Shown: positions 8,034 to 16,376 of the stretch, piece after piece
Position numbering within the stretch: position 1 is the stretch's first letter
How the letters are laid out: the number at the start of each line of letters is the position of its first letter
DNA from: Streptomyces microflavus
GTDB taxonomy: Bacteria > Actinomycetota > Actinomycetes > Streptomycetales > Streptomycetaceae
Reading direction: 5' to 3'
NCBI RefSeq assembly: GCF_014650075.1
Contig: NZ_BMUG01000007.1
Span: forward strand, 186,001 to 250,000
Length of the DNA: 64,000 nt
Notes under the pieces: model-generated
What the model was told of the DNA's origin: nothing
Seen by the model: the letters and a program-made list of their open reading frames with translations, nothing else
The model's database searches: none
Translations under genes and position numbers: made by a program

Positions 8034-9326
8034 ATGGCTGTTCAGACCATTGCAGAGAACACGACTTCTTCTGTCGACCTCGGTCCCGCCGCGGCGCTTT
8101 CCTGCCGCGAGTGCGGCGAGCGTTTCGAGCTCGGCCCCCTTTTCGCCTGTGCGTCCTGTTTCGGGCCACTGGAAGTGGCGTACGACCTGCCCGCCGGCTC
8201 CCCCGAGGAGCTGAGGAAGCGCATCGAGGCCGGCCCGAACAACATCTGGCGCTACGCCCCGCTGCTGCCGGTCCCGGCCGATGTCGCGGAGAAGCCCAAT
8301 ATCAACCCCGGCTTCACCAAGCTGGTCAAGGCCGACAACCTCGCCCGTGAGCTGGGCGTCACCGGCGGTCTGTACGTCAAGGACGACTCCGGCAACCCGA
8401 CGCACTCCTTCAAGGACCGTGTCGTCGCGATCGCCGTCGAGGCCGCCCGAGCCTTCGGTTTCACCACCCTCTCCTGCTCCTCCACGGGCAACCTGGCCGG
8501 TGCCGTCGGCGCCGCCGCCGCCCGCGCCGGACTGCGCTCCTGCGTCTTCATCCCGCACGACCTGGAGCAGGGCAAGGTCGTCATGGCCGCGGTGTACGGC
8601 GGTGAGCTGGTCGGCATCGAGGGCAACTACGACGACGTCAACCGCTTCTGCTCCGAGCTCATCGGCGACCCGCTCGGCGAGGGCTGGGGCTTCGTCAACG
8701 TCAACCTGCGCCCGTACTACGGCGAGGGCTCCAAGACCCTGGCGTACGAGATCTGCGAGCAGCTCGGGTGGAAGCTGCCCGACCAGATCGTCATCCCGAT
8801 CGCGTCCGGCTCCCAGCTGACGAAGATCGACAAGGGGTTCCAGGAGCTCATCAAGCTCGGCCTGGTCGAGGAGAAGCCGTACAAGATCTTCGGCGCCCAG
8901 GCCGAGGGCTGCTCCCCGGTCTCCGCCGCCTTCAAGGCCGGCCACGACGTCGTACGGCCCCAGAAGCCGAACACCATCGCCAAGTCCCTGGCCATCGGCA
9001 ACCCGGCGGACGGCCCGTACGTCCTCGACATCGCCCGCCGCACCGGCGGCGCGGTGGACGACGTGAACGACGAGCAGGTAGTCGACGCGATCAAGCTGCT
9101 GGCGCGCACCGAGGGCATCTTCGGCGAGACGGCGGGCGGGGTGACGCTCGGCGTGACGAAGAAGCTGATCGAGGCCGGCGTGATCGACCCGACGCTCACC
9201 ACCGTCGTCCTGAACACCGGTGACGGGCTCAAGACGCTCGACGCGGTCTCCGCGACCTCGCAGGCGACGGCCACCATCAAGCCGAGCCTGGACGCGTTCC
9301 GCGCCGCGGGCCTCGCCTCCGCCTGA
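8034..9326 (+). CDS. thrC: Threonine synthase
   Basis: PLP enzyme converting O-phosphohomoserine to threonine, competing with methionine synthesis for the shared precursor. The N-terminus has a rubredoxin-like pair CRECG...CASC (about 24-42); the PLP lysine is K127 in NPTHSFKDR; STGNLAGAVGAAAARAG is the phosphate-binding loop region. Length 430 is typical. The start ATG follows AAAGGG by 11 bases, with GAGGAG further upstream inside the riboswitch P1. Upstream SAM control is logical because SAM reports methionine status. A sulfur-carrier gene follows 35 bases downstream, probably in the same transcript. Confidence 0.96.
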   Translation: MAVQTIAENTTSSVDLGPAAALSCRECGERFELGPLFACASCFGPLEVAYDLPAGSPEELRKRIEAGPNNIWRYAPLLPVPADVAEKPNINPGFTKLVKADNLARELGVTGGLYVKDDSGNPTHSFKDRVVAIAVEAARAFGFTTLSCSSTGNLAGAVGAAAARAGLRSCVFIPHDLEQGKVVMAAVYGGELVGIEGNYDDVNRFCSELIGDPLGEGWGFVNVNLRPYYGEGSKTLAYEICEQLGWKLPDQIVIPIASGSQLTKIDKGFQELIKLGLVEEKPYKIFGAQAEGCSPVSAAFKAGHDVVRPQKPNTIAKSLAIGNPADGPYVLDIARRTGGAVDDVNDEQVVDAIKLLARTEGIFGETAGGVTLGVTKKLIEAGVIDPTLTTVVLNTGDGLKTLDAVSATSQATATIKPSLDAFRAAGLASA

Positions 9327-9361
9327 CCACCCCGACCGCAGCAGCCAGAAAGGCGTCCGCC

Positions 9362-9640
9362 ATGAGCGTCAAGGTCCGCATCCCCACCATCCTCCGCACC
9401 TACACGGGCGGCCAGGCCGAGGTCCCGGCGGAGGGCACGAAGCTCTCCGAGGTCATCGAGTCCCTGGAGAAGGACCACCCGGGCATCGCGGCCCGCGTCC
9501 TGGACGACCAGGGCAAGCTGCGCCGCTTCGTCAACGTGTACGTCAACGACGACGACGTGCGCTTCGAGGGCGGCCTGGAGACGGTCACGCCCGACGGCGC
9601 CGGTATCTCGATCATCCCGGCGGTGGCCGGCGGTTGCTGA
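9362..9640 (+). CDS. cysO: CysO/MoaD/ThiS-family sulfur carrier protein with a C-terminal Gly-Gly-Cys
   Basis: Small ubiquitin-fold protein (92 residues) that carries sulfur as a C-terminal thiocarboxylate. IPTILRTYTGGQ, RRFVNVYVNDDDVRF and the C-terminal IIPAVAGGC closely follow mycobacterial CysO as I recall it. A mature carrier must end in Gly-Gly; here a Cys follows, so removal of that Cys (for example by a Mec-type metalloprotease) would be needed before activation. AAAGG precedes the ATG. It shares the thrC transcript and hence the SAM riboswitch. A shared carrier for other sulfur-containing products is also possible. Confidence 0.85.
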   Translation: MSVKVRIPTILRTYTGGQAEVPAEGTKLSEVIESLEKDHPGIAARVLDDQGKLRRFVNVYVNDDDVRFEGGLETVTPDGAGISIIPAVAGGC

Positions 9641-9687
9641 ACCTCCGGAACGTTTCCGAGGGCCGCCGCGCCCTCTCCTGAACGCAG

Positions 9688-9721
9688 TTGCCCCCTCCGC
9701 CACACAGAGCGGAGGGGGCAA
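9688..9721 (+). terminator. Terminator after thrC-cysO
   Basis: A perfect 13-base-pair stem (TTGCCCCCTCCGC with GCGGAGGGGGCAA) around an 8-base loop lies 48 bases past the sulfur-carrier stop. There is no long T-tract, as usual in Streptomyces. Confidence 0.85.
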
Positions 9722-10080
9722 TTCTGCATGGTTGAGCACGGTACAGTTGGGGAAGCCCCCTTCGCTGCGTGTGCCGCCCGCATATGAGAATGCGCCCGGC
9801 CCCGATAAGAAGCAGCCAAAGTGCGTGAACCCCTTGTGGCATAAGTGCCCTTTGCCTGGCCCGACTTGCCCGTAAATCTCAGCAATCCCGCATATTCGGG
9901 CGTTCACCTGTGCCCAGAATTCTCGTCCGATTGACCTGTTGCAGAGGGCAGTTGGGCGGATACATTCGGCCGCGGTCGACGCGCTGCGGCGCCGCACACC
10001 CTCTCCTGTCGGAGGGTGAGTTCCGACCCGGGCCCGCGAAGTGCGGTCCCGTGCAAGGGCCAGTTATAGGGGAGTTAGGC
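9722..10080 (+). other. Long upstream region of the cold-shock gene
   Basis: The 359 bases between the terminator and the cold-shock start contain no supported gene. Its first part (9770-9970) is noticeably less GC-rich than the surrounding coding DNA. A long 5' untranslated leader is common for cold-shock genes, so regulation at the RNA level is plausible. GGGGAG at 10059-10064 upstream of the ATG is a likely ribosome-binding site. Confidence 0.4.
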
Positions 10081-10287
10081 ATGGCTCAGGGCACCGTCAA
10101 GTGGTTCAACGCGGAGAAGGGGTACGGCTTCATCGCGGTCGACGGTGGTGCGGATGTTTTCGTCCACTACAGCGCGATCCAGATGGACGGGTACCGCACC
10201 CTCGAAGAGGGTCAGCGAGTTGAATTCGAGATCTCGCAGGGCCAGAAGGGGCCCCAGGCCGACATGGTCAAGCTCGCCGTCGGCTGA
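10081..10287 (+). CDS. CspA-family cold-shock protein
   Basis: A 68-residue single cold-shock domain that binds single-stranded nucleic acid and acts as an RNA chaperone. RNP1 appears as KGYGFI and RNP2 as VFVHY; the N-terminus AQGTVKWFNAEKGYGFI is nearly invariant in actinobacteria. I take the ATG at 10081, preceded by GGGGAG, rather than upstream in-frame starts, because the family begins exactly here. Several paralogues are usual in Streptomyces, so I give no gene symbol. It sits between two strong terminators and is probably transcribed alone. Confidence 0.95.
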   Translation: MAQGTVKWFNAEKGYGFIAVDGGADVFVHYSAIQMDGYRTLEEGQRVEFEISQGQKGPQADMVKLAVG

Positions 10288-10322
10288 GCTCGGCGCGGCC
10301 GTCCGACGTCACTACTCACGCA

Positions 10323-10362
10323 CGCAGGGCCCGACCCCCGGATCAGGGGATCGGGCCCTACG
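10323..10362 (+). terminator. Terminator after the cold-shock gene
   Basis: CGCAGGGCCCGACCCC pairs with GGGGATCGGGCCCTACG around a short loop, giving a GC-rich stem of about 14 base pairs with one interruption, 36 bases after the stop. It separates the cold-shock gene from the groEL control region. Confidence 0.85.
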
Positions 10363-10465
10363 TGCGTCCCGGCGGGTGGCCCGGTGCGTGGCCCGGCGCG
10401 GCGTGACCGCGCTGTCCATATCCGGTCCACATCCGGCCCCGTCCGGGCCGCATCCGAGGGGGACG

Positions 10466-10528
10466 CTTGCACTCGCAGGGGTCGAGTGCTAATCATTGGC
10501 GTTAGCACTCTCCAGGTGAGAGTGACAG
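10466..10528 (+). promoter_or_regulatory. CIRCE operator array (HrcA) upstream of groEL2
   Basis: Four half-sites recur at an exact 18-base period, each 9 bases followed by a 9-base gap: CTTGCACTC (10466), GAGTGCTAA (10484), TTAGCACTC (10502) and a partial GAGTGACAG (10520). The first pair is a near-perfect CIRCE element and the second a degenerate one. TTGCAC in the first half-site could be a -35 and TAATCA, 17 bases on, a weak -10, so HrcA bound here would cover the promoter. Confidence 0.92.
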
Positions 10529-10654
10529 AAACTTGGACCGGGCCGGTGAGGCCCGCAGGCGCGGTGGGGCAAGGAACCACCACGCAGGCAGGCCGTCCGT
10601 CGCGGGCGCCTCTCGGTCCGGAGAATCCACCCCTGTCCGGGAGGACCACTTCAC

Positions 10655-12277
10655 ATGGCCAAGATCATCGCGTTCGACGAGGAGGCACGGCGCGGTCTCG
10701 AGCGCGGGATGAACCAGCTCGCCGACGCCGTCAAGGTCACCCTCGGCCCCAAGGGCCGTAACGTCGTCCTCGAGAAGAAGTGGGGCGCGCCCACGATCAC
10801 CAACGATGGTGTTTCCATCGCCAAGGAGATCGAGCTCGAGGACCCGTACGAGAAGATCGGTGCGGAGCTGGTCAAGGAGGTCGCCAAGAAGACGGACGAC
10901 GTCGCCGGCGACGGTACGACCACCGCCACCGTTCTGGCTCAGGCTCTCGTTCGCGAGGGTCTGCGCAACGTCGCCGCAGGCGCCAACCCGATGGCCCTCA
11001 AGCGGGGCATCGAGAAGGCCGTCGAGGCCGTCTCCGCCGCTCTGCTGGAGCAGGCCAAGGACGTGGAGACCAAGGAGCAGATCGCTTCCACGGCCTCCAT
11101 CTCCGCCGCCGACACCGAGATCGGCGCCAAGATCGCCGAGGCGATGGACAAGGTCGGCAAGGAAGGCGTCATCACCGTCGAGGAGTCCCAGACCTTCGGT
11201 CTGGAGCTTGAGCTCACCGAGGGTATGCGCTTCGACAAGGGCTACATCTCGGCCTACTTCGCCACCGACATGGAGCGTATGGAGGCGTCGCTCGACGACC
11301 CCTACCTCCTGATCGTCAACTCGAAGATCGCCAGCGTCAAGGACCTGATCCCGCTGCTGGAGAAGGTCATGCAGTCGGGCAAGCCCCTGCTGATCATCGC
11401 CGAGGACGTCGAGGGCGAGGCGCTCTCCACCCTGGTCGTCAACAAGATCAAGGGCACGTTCAAGTCCGTCGCCGTCAAGGCTCCGGGCTTCGGCGACCGC
11501 CGCAAGGCCATGCTCGCGGACATCGCCATCCTCACCGGTGGCACCGTGATCTCCGAGGAGGTCGGTCTCAAGCTGGAGAACGCCGGCCTGGACCTGCTCG
11601 GCCGGGCCCGCAAGGTCGTCATCACCAAGGACGAGACCACGATCGTCGACGGTGCCGGTGACAGCGACCAGGTTCAGGGTCGCGTCAACCAGATCCGTGC
11701 CGAGATCGAGAACTCCGACTCGGACTACGACCGCGAGAAGCTCCAGGAGCGCCTCGCGAAGCTGGCCGGCGGCGTGGCCGTCATCAAGGCCGGCGCCGCC
11801 ACCGAGGTGGAGCTCAAGGAGCGCAAGCACCGCATCGAGGACGCGGTGCGCAACGCCAAGGCCGCCGTCGAGGAGGGCATCGTCGCCGGTGGTGGCGTGG
11901 CTCTGCTCCAGGCCTCGGCCGTCTTCGACAAGCTCGACCTCACGGGTGACGAGGCGACCGGCGCCAACGCCGTGAAGCTCGCGCTGGAGGCCCCGCTCAA
12001 GCAGATCGCCGTCAACGGTGGTCTCGAGGGTGGCGTCGTCGTGGAGAAGGTCCGCAACCTGCCGATCGGTCACGGCCTCAACGCCGCGACCGGCGAGTAC
12101 GTCGACATGATCGCCGAGGGCATCATCGACCCGGCGAAGGTCACGCGCTCCGCTCTGCAGAACGCCGCGTCCATCGCCGCGCTCTTCCTCACCACCGAGG
12201 CCGTCATCGCCGACAAGCCCGAGAAGGCCGGCGCGGCCGCTCCGGGCGGCATGCCGGGCGGTGACATGGACTTCTGA
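10655..12277 (+). CDS. groEL2: 60-kDa chaperonin GroEL2
   Basis: ATP-driven protein-folding cage subunit, 540 residues. The N-terminus MAKIIAFDEEARRGLERGMN, the nucleotide motif DDVAGDGTTTATVLAQ (about 82-97), and the Gly-Met-rich C-terminus GGMPGGDMDF identify it. There is no groES beside it, which matches the second, monocistronic groEL of Streptomyces (the first is in a groES-groEL1 operon). GGGAGGACC precedes the ATG. The CIRCE array upstream indicates heat-inducible repression by HrcA. The coding sequence is unusually rich in highly preferred codons, as expected for an abundant protein. Confidence 0.97.
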   Translation: MAKIIAFDEEARRGLERGMNQLADAVKVTLGPKGRNVVLEKKWGAPTITNDGVSIAKEIELEDPYEKIGAELVKEVAKKTDDVAGDGTTTATVLAQALVREGLRNVAAGANPMALKRGIEKAVEAVSAALLEQAKDVETKEQIASTASISAADTEIGAKIAEAMDKVGKEGVITVEESQTFGLELELTEGMRFDKGYISAYFATDMERMEASLDDPYLLIVNSKIASVKDLIPLLEKVMQSGKPLLIIAEDVEGEALSTLVVNKIKGTFKSVAVKAPGFGDRRKAMLADIAILTGGTVISEEVGLKLENAGLDLLGRARKVVITKDETTIVDGAGDSDQVQGRVNQIRAEIENSDSDYDREKLQERLAKLAGGVAVIKAGAATEVELKERKHRIEDAVRNAKAAVEEGIVAGGGVALLQASAVFDKLDLTGDEATGANAVKLALEAPLKQIAVNGGLEGGVVVEKVRNLPIGHGLNAATGEYVDMIAEGIIDPAKVTRSALQNAASIAALFLTTEAVIADKPEKAGAAAPGGMPGGDMDF

Positions 12278-12325
12278 TCCGCCTCGGAGGCCCCGGTCTC
12301 CGGCTGATCGAAGTTCTGCGTACGT

Positions 12326-12371
12326 CCCACAGGGGCGGTACCTCCTTCACGGGGGGTGCCGCCCCTGTGGC
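12326..12371 (+). terminator. Terminator after groEL2
   Basis: CCACAGGGGCGGTACC and GGGTGCCGCCCCTGTGG form a stem of about 15 base pairs, 50 bases after the groEL2 stop. Confidence 0.85.
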
Positions 12372-12493
12372 GTGCGCGCGACACCTCTGTGACGCGCACG
12401 GCATCCCGGGGCCCGGCGCCCCTGGGACAATGCGGGAACGGTTGTCAGGCGCGCGGGGGACGCGGGCGGCACGCGAACGGGGGCGGGACGGCC

Positions 12494-13042
12494 ATGACGG
12501 CTACGCGGGCGGGGAACAGGAACAGCGGTCCGGGGCGTGCGCGGTGGGACAGGGGGCGCCTCAAGGGCGCCTGGCTCGTCCTCGTGGGGACGGCCCTGCT
12601 CGCGGCGGGGCTGTTCATCGTGGTGACCGGTACGGGGCTCTCGGGGCCGGCCGGCCTGCGGATGGAGACCTTCGGCCGGATCGACTGCCGTGACACGCGC
12701 GCCGAGAAGGGGCAGACCGTCCGGCACTGCTTCGGCGAGAGCCCCGCCCAGCAGCGCGCCAACGAGGCGGAGCGCGAGCGGGTCGCGCGGGAGGCGCTCC
12801 GCGCCCATGTGGACGGTGTGCCCGCGCCGGCGGAGATCGGGCGTACGCGGATCCTCTTCGCGGACCACGACGGCAGGAACGACCCCGGGACGATCACCGC
12901 GACCCAGGTCTTCGACGGCGGACGGTGGTTCGCGCACTCGTCGACGGTGGTCGGCTACGGCATGATCCCGCTGCTGCTGGGCGCCGGAACGGCGGCCTGG
13001 GGCGGCTACCGGGTGCGCGAGGCGGGCGTGCGGCGCGGCTGA
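12494..13042 (+). CDS. Small two-helix membrane protein of unknown function
   Basis: A 182-residue protein. After a basic N-terminus, residues about 27-50 (GAWLVLVGTALLAAGLFIVVTG) form one membrane helix, and about 153-170 (MIPLLLGAGTAAWGGY) a second. The segment between them, about 100 residues with two cysteines (DCRDT, RHCFGE) that could form a disulfide, would lie outside the cell. I chose the ATG at 12494 because it directly precedes the basic leader; in-frame starts upstream exist but encode nothing family-like. It is transcribed alone after the groEL2 terminator. I do not recognise the family. Confidence 0.65.
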   Translation: MTATRAGNRNSGPGRARWDRGRLKGAWLVLVGTALLAAGLFIVVTGTGLSGPAGLRMETFGRIDCRDTRAEKGQTVRHCFGESPAQQRANEAERERVAREALRAHVDGVPAPAEIGRTRILFADHDGRNDPGTITATQVFDGGRWFAHSSTVVGYGMIPLLLGAGTAAWGGYRVREAGVRRG

Positions 13043-13481
13043 GGAGCCGTCGAGCAGGTGGGCCCGGGGGGGGCTTGGCCGAATGTTTACTTGCAGCACT
13101 CTTCCCCCTTCCCCTTGCGGCAGGGCGAATCCTCGCCCGTACGCCGATGCCGGTGGCGCGCCGGTCATCGGCGGGTGACGGCGGCCGCGGCGGGGGCCCG
13201 GGGAGCGCGGCCGGCTGGTTCTCCCGTTCCGCGGAAGGCCGTTGGATCTCCGGGCAGCTCACCCCCGGGTCCGGCTGCCGCTTGCGGCCATTGGTCCATT
13301 CCACTGCCCTGCCGGGCCTCGCCGGTGTGCGACTGCACATGCCAACGGGGCCGGTGGGCCGCCGTACGGCCGGGCGGCCCTGTGCCGACCGGTCACCGCC
13401 CTCCCCGCTCGCGCTATCCAGCCAACTTTGCGCGGTAAGTCGGAATCATGCGTACCGGTTCGGCAGCGGGACATGATGCCC

Positions 13482-13506
13482 CTGGTGTTCACCTGGTGAA
13501 CACCAG
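13482..13506. promoter_or_regulatory. Perfect 25-bp palindrome, candidate operator of the lasso operon
   Basis: CTGGTGTTCAC, three bases, then GTGAACACCAG: two perfect 11-base arms 75 bases before the precursor start. The size and symmetry fit a dimeric repressor or activator site. There is no T-tract and no gene just upstream, so a terminator is less likely. Confidence 0.65.
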
Positions 13507-13523
13507 TCACAGGAACAACTCCA

Positions 13524-13550
13524 GTTATGCAGACACCAGTTGGGCATAAC
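13524..13550. promoter_or_regulatory. Second inverted repeat near the lasso promoter
   Basis: GTTATGC and GCATAAC are perfect 7-base arms separated by 13 bases, and CCAGTT occurs twice in the same stretch (13521 and 13537). GCATAAC lies 31-37 bases before the precursor start and could overlap the -10 region. Regulator unknown. Confidence 0.45.
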
Positions 13551-13580
13551 GGTCGTCAACCGCACAGAAGGGAAGGTGTC

Positions 13581-13706
13581 ATGAAGCTGCAGAAGAAGGC
13601 TTACGTGAAGCCGTCGCTGTTCAAGCAGGGCGACTTCTCGAAGAAGACCGCCGGTTACTTCGTCGGCTCGTACAAGGAGTACTGGGTTCGGCGCATCGTC
13701 TACTAG
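13581..13706 (+). CDS. Lasso peptide precursor (class II), core GYFVGSYKEYWVRRIVY
   Basis: A 41-residue precursor of a ribosomally made lasso peptide. The leader (1-24) contains the YxxPxL recognition motif as AYVKPSLFKQGDF and the conserved Thr at the second-last leader position (KKTA). The 17-residue core begins with Gly and has Glu at core position 9, so a nine-residue macrolactam ring Gly1-Glu9 with an eight-residue tail is expected. There are no cysteines, hence class II. The KEYW segment resembles SRO15-2005/keywimysin-type peptides as I recall them, with different tail residues. GGAAGG precedes the ATG by four bases. The four processing and export genes follow directly. Confidence 0.93.
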   Translation: MKLQKKAYVKPSLFKQGDFSKKTAGYFVGSYKEYWVRRIVY

Positions 13707-13753
13707 GCCGTCCCGTTCCTCGCCAGCCGTTTGAGAACTTCCGAAAGGTGAAG

Positions 13754-15640
13754 ATGCCCGGTCTGCCGCGTGACTACTTCGTCGTCCTGCCGGACAGCGT
13801 GGCGGGCCACGCGGTGGCCGGGCACCTTCCCGCGCCGGACGCGACCGTCGTCCATCCCTCGGGCCGCCCCTGGGTCCTGGCCCGCCCGCTGTTCCGCAAG
13901 GTCAGCCACCTCCGCCGGGGCGACGACGCCCTGGTGCTCATCGGCCCGGACCGCGTCCCCGACGCCGTGCTCTCCGGCCTCCTGGAGGGCGTCCGCGACC
14001 GGGCCGCCCTGGAGCGCCGCCTGACCCGGCTGCCCGGCCTGTACCACGTGGTCGCCCGGCTCTCCGGCGAGACCTGGATCCGCGGCACCGCCTCCGGGCT
14101 CCGCCGGATCTACCACGCCCCGCACGCGGAGGCCGGCACCATCGCCTCCGACCGCCCCGCCGTCCTCGCCCACCTGACCGGCGCACCCCTGGACGACGGC
14201 GCGCTCGCCCTGCGCATGCTCGACTTCCTGCCGCACCCCCTGAGCCGGCGCGTCCTGTGGCGCGGCGTGCACGAGACCGGGGCCGGGTACGGACTGGCCC
14301 TGCCCGCCGCAGCACCGGGCACGGCCACCGCTCCCGGCCCTCGTGAGTACCGCTGGTGGGAGCCCCCGCCGGCGGAACTCTCCTTGGCGGAGGGCGCCCG
14401 AGGAGTCGGGGACGCCGTCGCCGCCTCCGTACGGGCCCATGTCGGCGGCCTGGACCGGATCAGCTGCGAGCTCTCCGGCGGCATGGACTCCACGTCCCTC
14501 ACCTTCGCCGCCCGCGCGACCGGCCCGGAGACCCTGTCCCTGCTGACCGTGGCCGCCCGGGACCGCTACAGCGAGGACGAGACGTGGGCCCGCAGGGCGG
14601 TGGAGGAGGCGGCGAACCGGAGCACTCCGGAAGCCCCCGCCCCGGACCACCACGTCATCCCCGCCGACCGGGCCCCCTACTTCTACGCCGACCTGGCCGC
14701 CACCGCCGCCGAGCTCAACGACGAACCGCTCCCCGTCGCCCCCGGCCGGGCCCGCGCGCACCTCCTCCTGAGCGCCGCCCACGCCACCGGCTCCCGCTAC
14801 CACCTCACCGGCTACGGCGGCGACGAACTCTTCCTCGGCCTGCCCCACGCCTACCAGGACCTCTTCCACGGCAACCCCTTCACCGCCTGGAACCACCTCA
14901 GCGGCCTGCGCCACCAGCTCGGCTGGCCGCTCCTGCCGACGGTGAAGGCCCTGCTGGACCGCTCCGCCTTCCCCCGCTGGATCGCCGGGGCGGTCACCGC
15001 CGAACTCCAGCCCCTCAGCCGCACCCCGCTGCTCTCCTGGGGCGTACGGCAGTCCCTGCGCCCCTGGTTCACCGACCACGCGAACGCGCTGATCACCGAG
15101 GAGTTCCGGGCCGCCGCCGAGCACGCCGAGCCGATCCACCCGTGGCGGGGGCGGCACGTGGACATCGACGCCGTACGCATGGGGGCCCGGCACTTCCAGG
15201 CGATGGAGGACATCGGCATGACGGTCGGGCTGCCGGTCGCCGCGCCCTTCTACGACGACCGGGTCCTGGAGGCGACCCTCGCCGTACGCCTGGAGGAGCG
15301 GATCAGCCCCTGGCGCTACAAGCCGCTGCTCGCCGAGGCGATGCGCGGGGTGGTGCCGGATGCGCTGCTGGCCCGTACGACGAAGGACCACATGTCCTCC
15401 GACGAACACCAGGGCCTACGCGAACACGCCCCGGAACTGGCGGAGTTGTGGACCGGCTCCAGGCTCGCCGAACACGGCCTGGTCGACGCCCGCCACCTGC
15501 TCCGGCTCGCCGCCGAACCCTTCTCGCCGGTCCTGGTCGAGCACTCCATCAGCTCCACCGTGGCCGGGGAGACCTGGCTGCGCACGGCCGAGAACGCCTG
15601 GCCCACCTCCCAGTTGACCCCCACGACCAGCGAGGCATGA
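13754..15640 (+). CDS. Lasso cyclase (asparagine synthetase-like), protein C
   Basis: ATP-dependent enzyme of 628 residues that adenylates the Glu9 side chain and closes the isopeptide ring with Gly1 while the tail is threaded. The synthetase domain carries the pyrophosphate loop ELSGGMDSTS (about 239-248) and GYGGDELF (about 353-360). The N-terminal part has the shape of a glutaminase domain but starts MPGLPRDYF, with no catalytic Cys at position 2, as in other lasso cyclases. I prefer ATG 13754, with GAAAGG five bases before it, over GTG 13748. Its stop overlaps the next start (ATGA). Confidence 0.93.
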   Translation: MPGLPRDYFVVLPDSVAGHAVAGHLPAPDATVVHPSGRPWVLARPLFRKVSHLRRGDDALVLIGPDRVPDAVLSGLLEGVRDRAALERRLTRLPGLYHVVARLSGETWIRGTASGLRRIYHAPHAEAGTIASDRPAVLAHLTGAPLDDGALALRMLDFLPHPLSRRVLWRGVHETGAGYGLALPAAAPGTATAPGPREYRWWEPPPAELSLAEGARGVGDAVAASVRAHVGGLDRISCELSGGMDSTSLTFAARATGPETLSLLTVAARDRYSEDETWARRAVEEAANRSTPEAPAPDHHVIPADRAPYFYADLAATAAELNDEPLPVAPGRARAHLLLSAAHATGSRYHLTGYGGDELFLGLPHAYQDLFHGNPFTAWNHLSGLRHQLGWPLLPTVKALLDRSAFPRWIAGAVTAELQPLSRTPLLSWGVRQSLRPWFTDHANALITEEFRAAAEHAEPIHPWRGRHVDIDAVRMGARHFQAMEDIGMTVGLPVAAPFYDDRVLEATLAVRLEERISPWRYKPLLAEAMRGVVPDALLARTTKDHMSSDEHQGLREHAPELAELWTGSRLAEHGLVDARHLLRLAAEPFSPVLVEHSISSTVAGETWLRTAENAWPTSQLTPTTSEA

Positions 15641-15894
15641 CCGTGAAGCTCAGAAAAGGCATCGCCGTCACGACGACCGAGTACGGAGGCGTGCTCCTCG
15701 ACGAAAAGGACGGCAGCTACTGGCAGTTGAACGACACCAGCATCATCGTCGTGGAAACGCTCGCCGCCGGGCAGGCCCCCGAGGCCGCCGTCGAGCGGAT
15801 CGTCGCCGAGTTCGACGTCGAGCGCGCGGAGGCGGAGGCGGACGTCGCCCAGCTGACGCAGCAGCTCGTCGAGGCGAAGATCCTGCGCCCATGA
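15637..15894 (+). CDS. Lasso RRE protein (PqqD-like leader-binding), protein B1
   Basis: An 85-residue RiPP recognition element. KLRKGIAVTTTEYGGVLLDEKDGSYWQLNDTS is the beta-strand half of a PqqD-like winged fold, and the second half is helical (AAVERIVAEFDVERAEAEADVAQL). It binds the YxxPxL part of the precursor leader and presents the peptide to the peptidase and cyclase. Four-base ATGA overlaps with both neighbours indicate translational coupling and a fixed dose ratio. The split of B into B1 and B2 is the usual actinobacterial arrangement. Confidence 0.93.
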   Translation: MTVKLRKGIAVTTTEYGGVLLDEKDGSYWQLNDTSIIVVETLAAGQAPEAAVERIVAEFDVERAEAEADVAQLTQQLVEAKILRP

Positions 15895-16376
15895 CCACCG
15901 AGATGACGATGCCCCGCCGGGGCGCGGGCCCGGGCGGACTGCGGCTGCGCGCCGCGATCGCCGCGGCGTTCGTCCTGGCCCGCCTCAAGCCGGGCCGCCT
16001 GCGCCGGGTGCTGGCCCGCTGCAGCCGGGGCGCGAGCCCGGCGACGTACGACGGGACGCTGGAGGTGTACGAGGCGGTCATCGCCACCAGCCGCCGCTGC
16101 GCGGGCCGTTACGGCTGCCTGCCCCGCTCGGTCGCCATCGCCCTGACGTGCCGGATGTCGGGGACCTGGCCGGACTGGTGCGCGGGGGTCCGGACGGCAC
16201 CGCCGTTCTCGCCGCATGCTTGGGTACAGGCGGGGGGCCGCACGGTCGGCGAGCAGGCGGAAGCGGCCGATCTGCGTCCTTTGATGGTGGTGACGGTACG
16301 CGAGGGGGTTCCGGGTGAGCACGGTGGCAGGGACGGGGACGGGGACGACGGGGGCGGGGCAGGGCGGGCCGCCTGA
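15891..16376 (+). CDS. Lasso leader peptidase (transglutaminase-like), protein B2
   Basis: Cysteine protease that removes the leader between Ala24 and Gly25 of the precursor. Residues Cys76 (RYGCLPRSVA) and His109 (PFSPHAWV) are in the order and spacing of the Cys-His-Asp triad of this family; an acidic partner is expected in the GEQAEAADL region. After about residue 140 the sequence becomes a Gly/Asp-rich tail (EHGGRDGDGDDGGGAG) which lies over the first codons of the exporter gene, so its last 20 residues may simply reflect the overlap. Length 161 is slightly longer than usual for that reason. Confidence 0.9.
   Translation: MTTEMTMPRRGAGPGGLRLRAAIAAAFVLARLKPGRLRRVLARCSRGASPATYDGTLEVYEAVIATSRRCAGRYGCLPRSVAIALTCRMSGTWPDWCAGVRTAPPFSPHAWVQAGGRTVGEQAEAADLRPLMVVTVREGVPGEHGGRDGDGDDGGGAGRAA

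Larger units (their letters stand above)
13043..13580. other. Intergenic region ahead of the lasso peptide operon
   Basis: These 538 bases show no supported gene; reading frames present are GC-driven shadows with no start signals. The last 100 bases are less GC-rich and hold two inverted repeats (13482-13506 and 13524-13550) that probably form the operon's promoter and operator. No regulator gene lies next to the operon. Confidence 0.6.

Noticed and set aside
9931..9966. TTGACC as the -35 of the cold-shock promoter
   Set aside because: The nearest -10-like sequences are 22 or more bases away, too far for a standard promoter.
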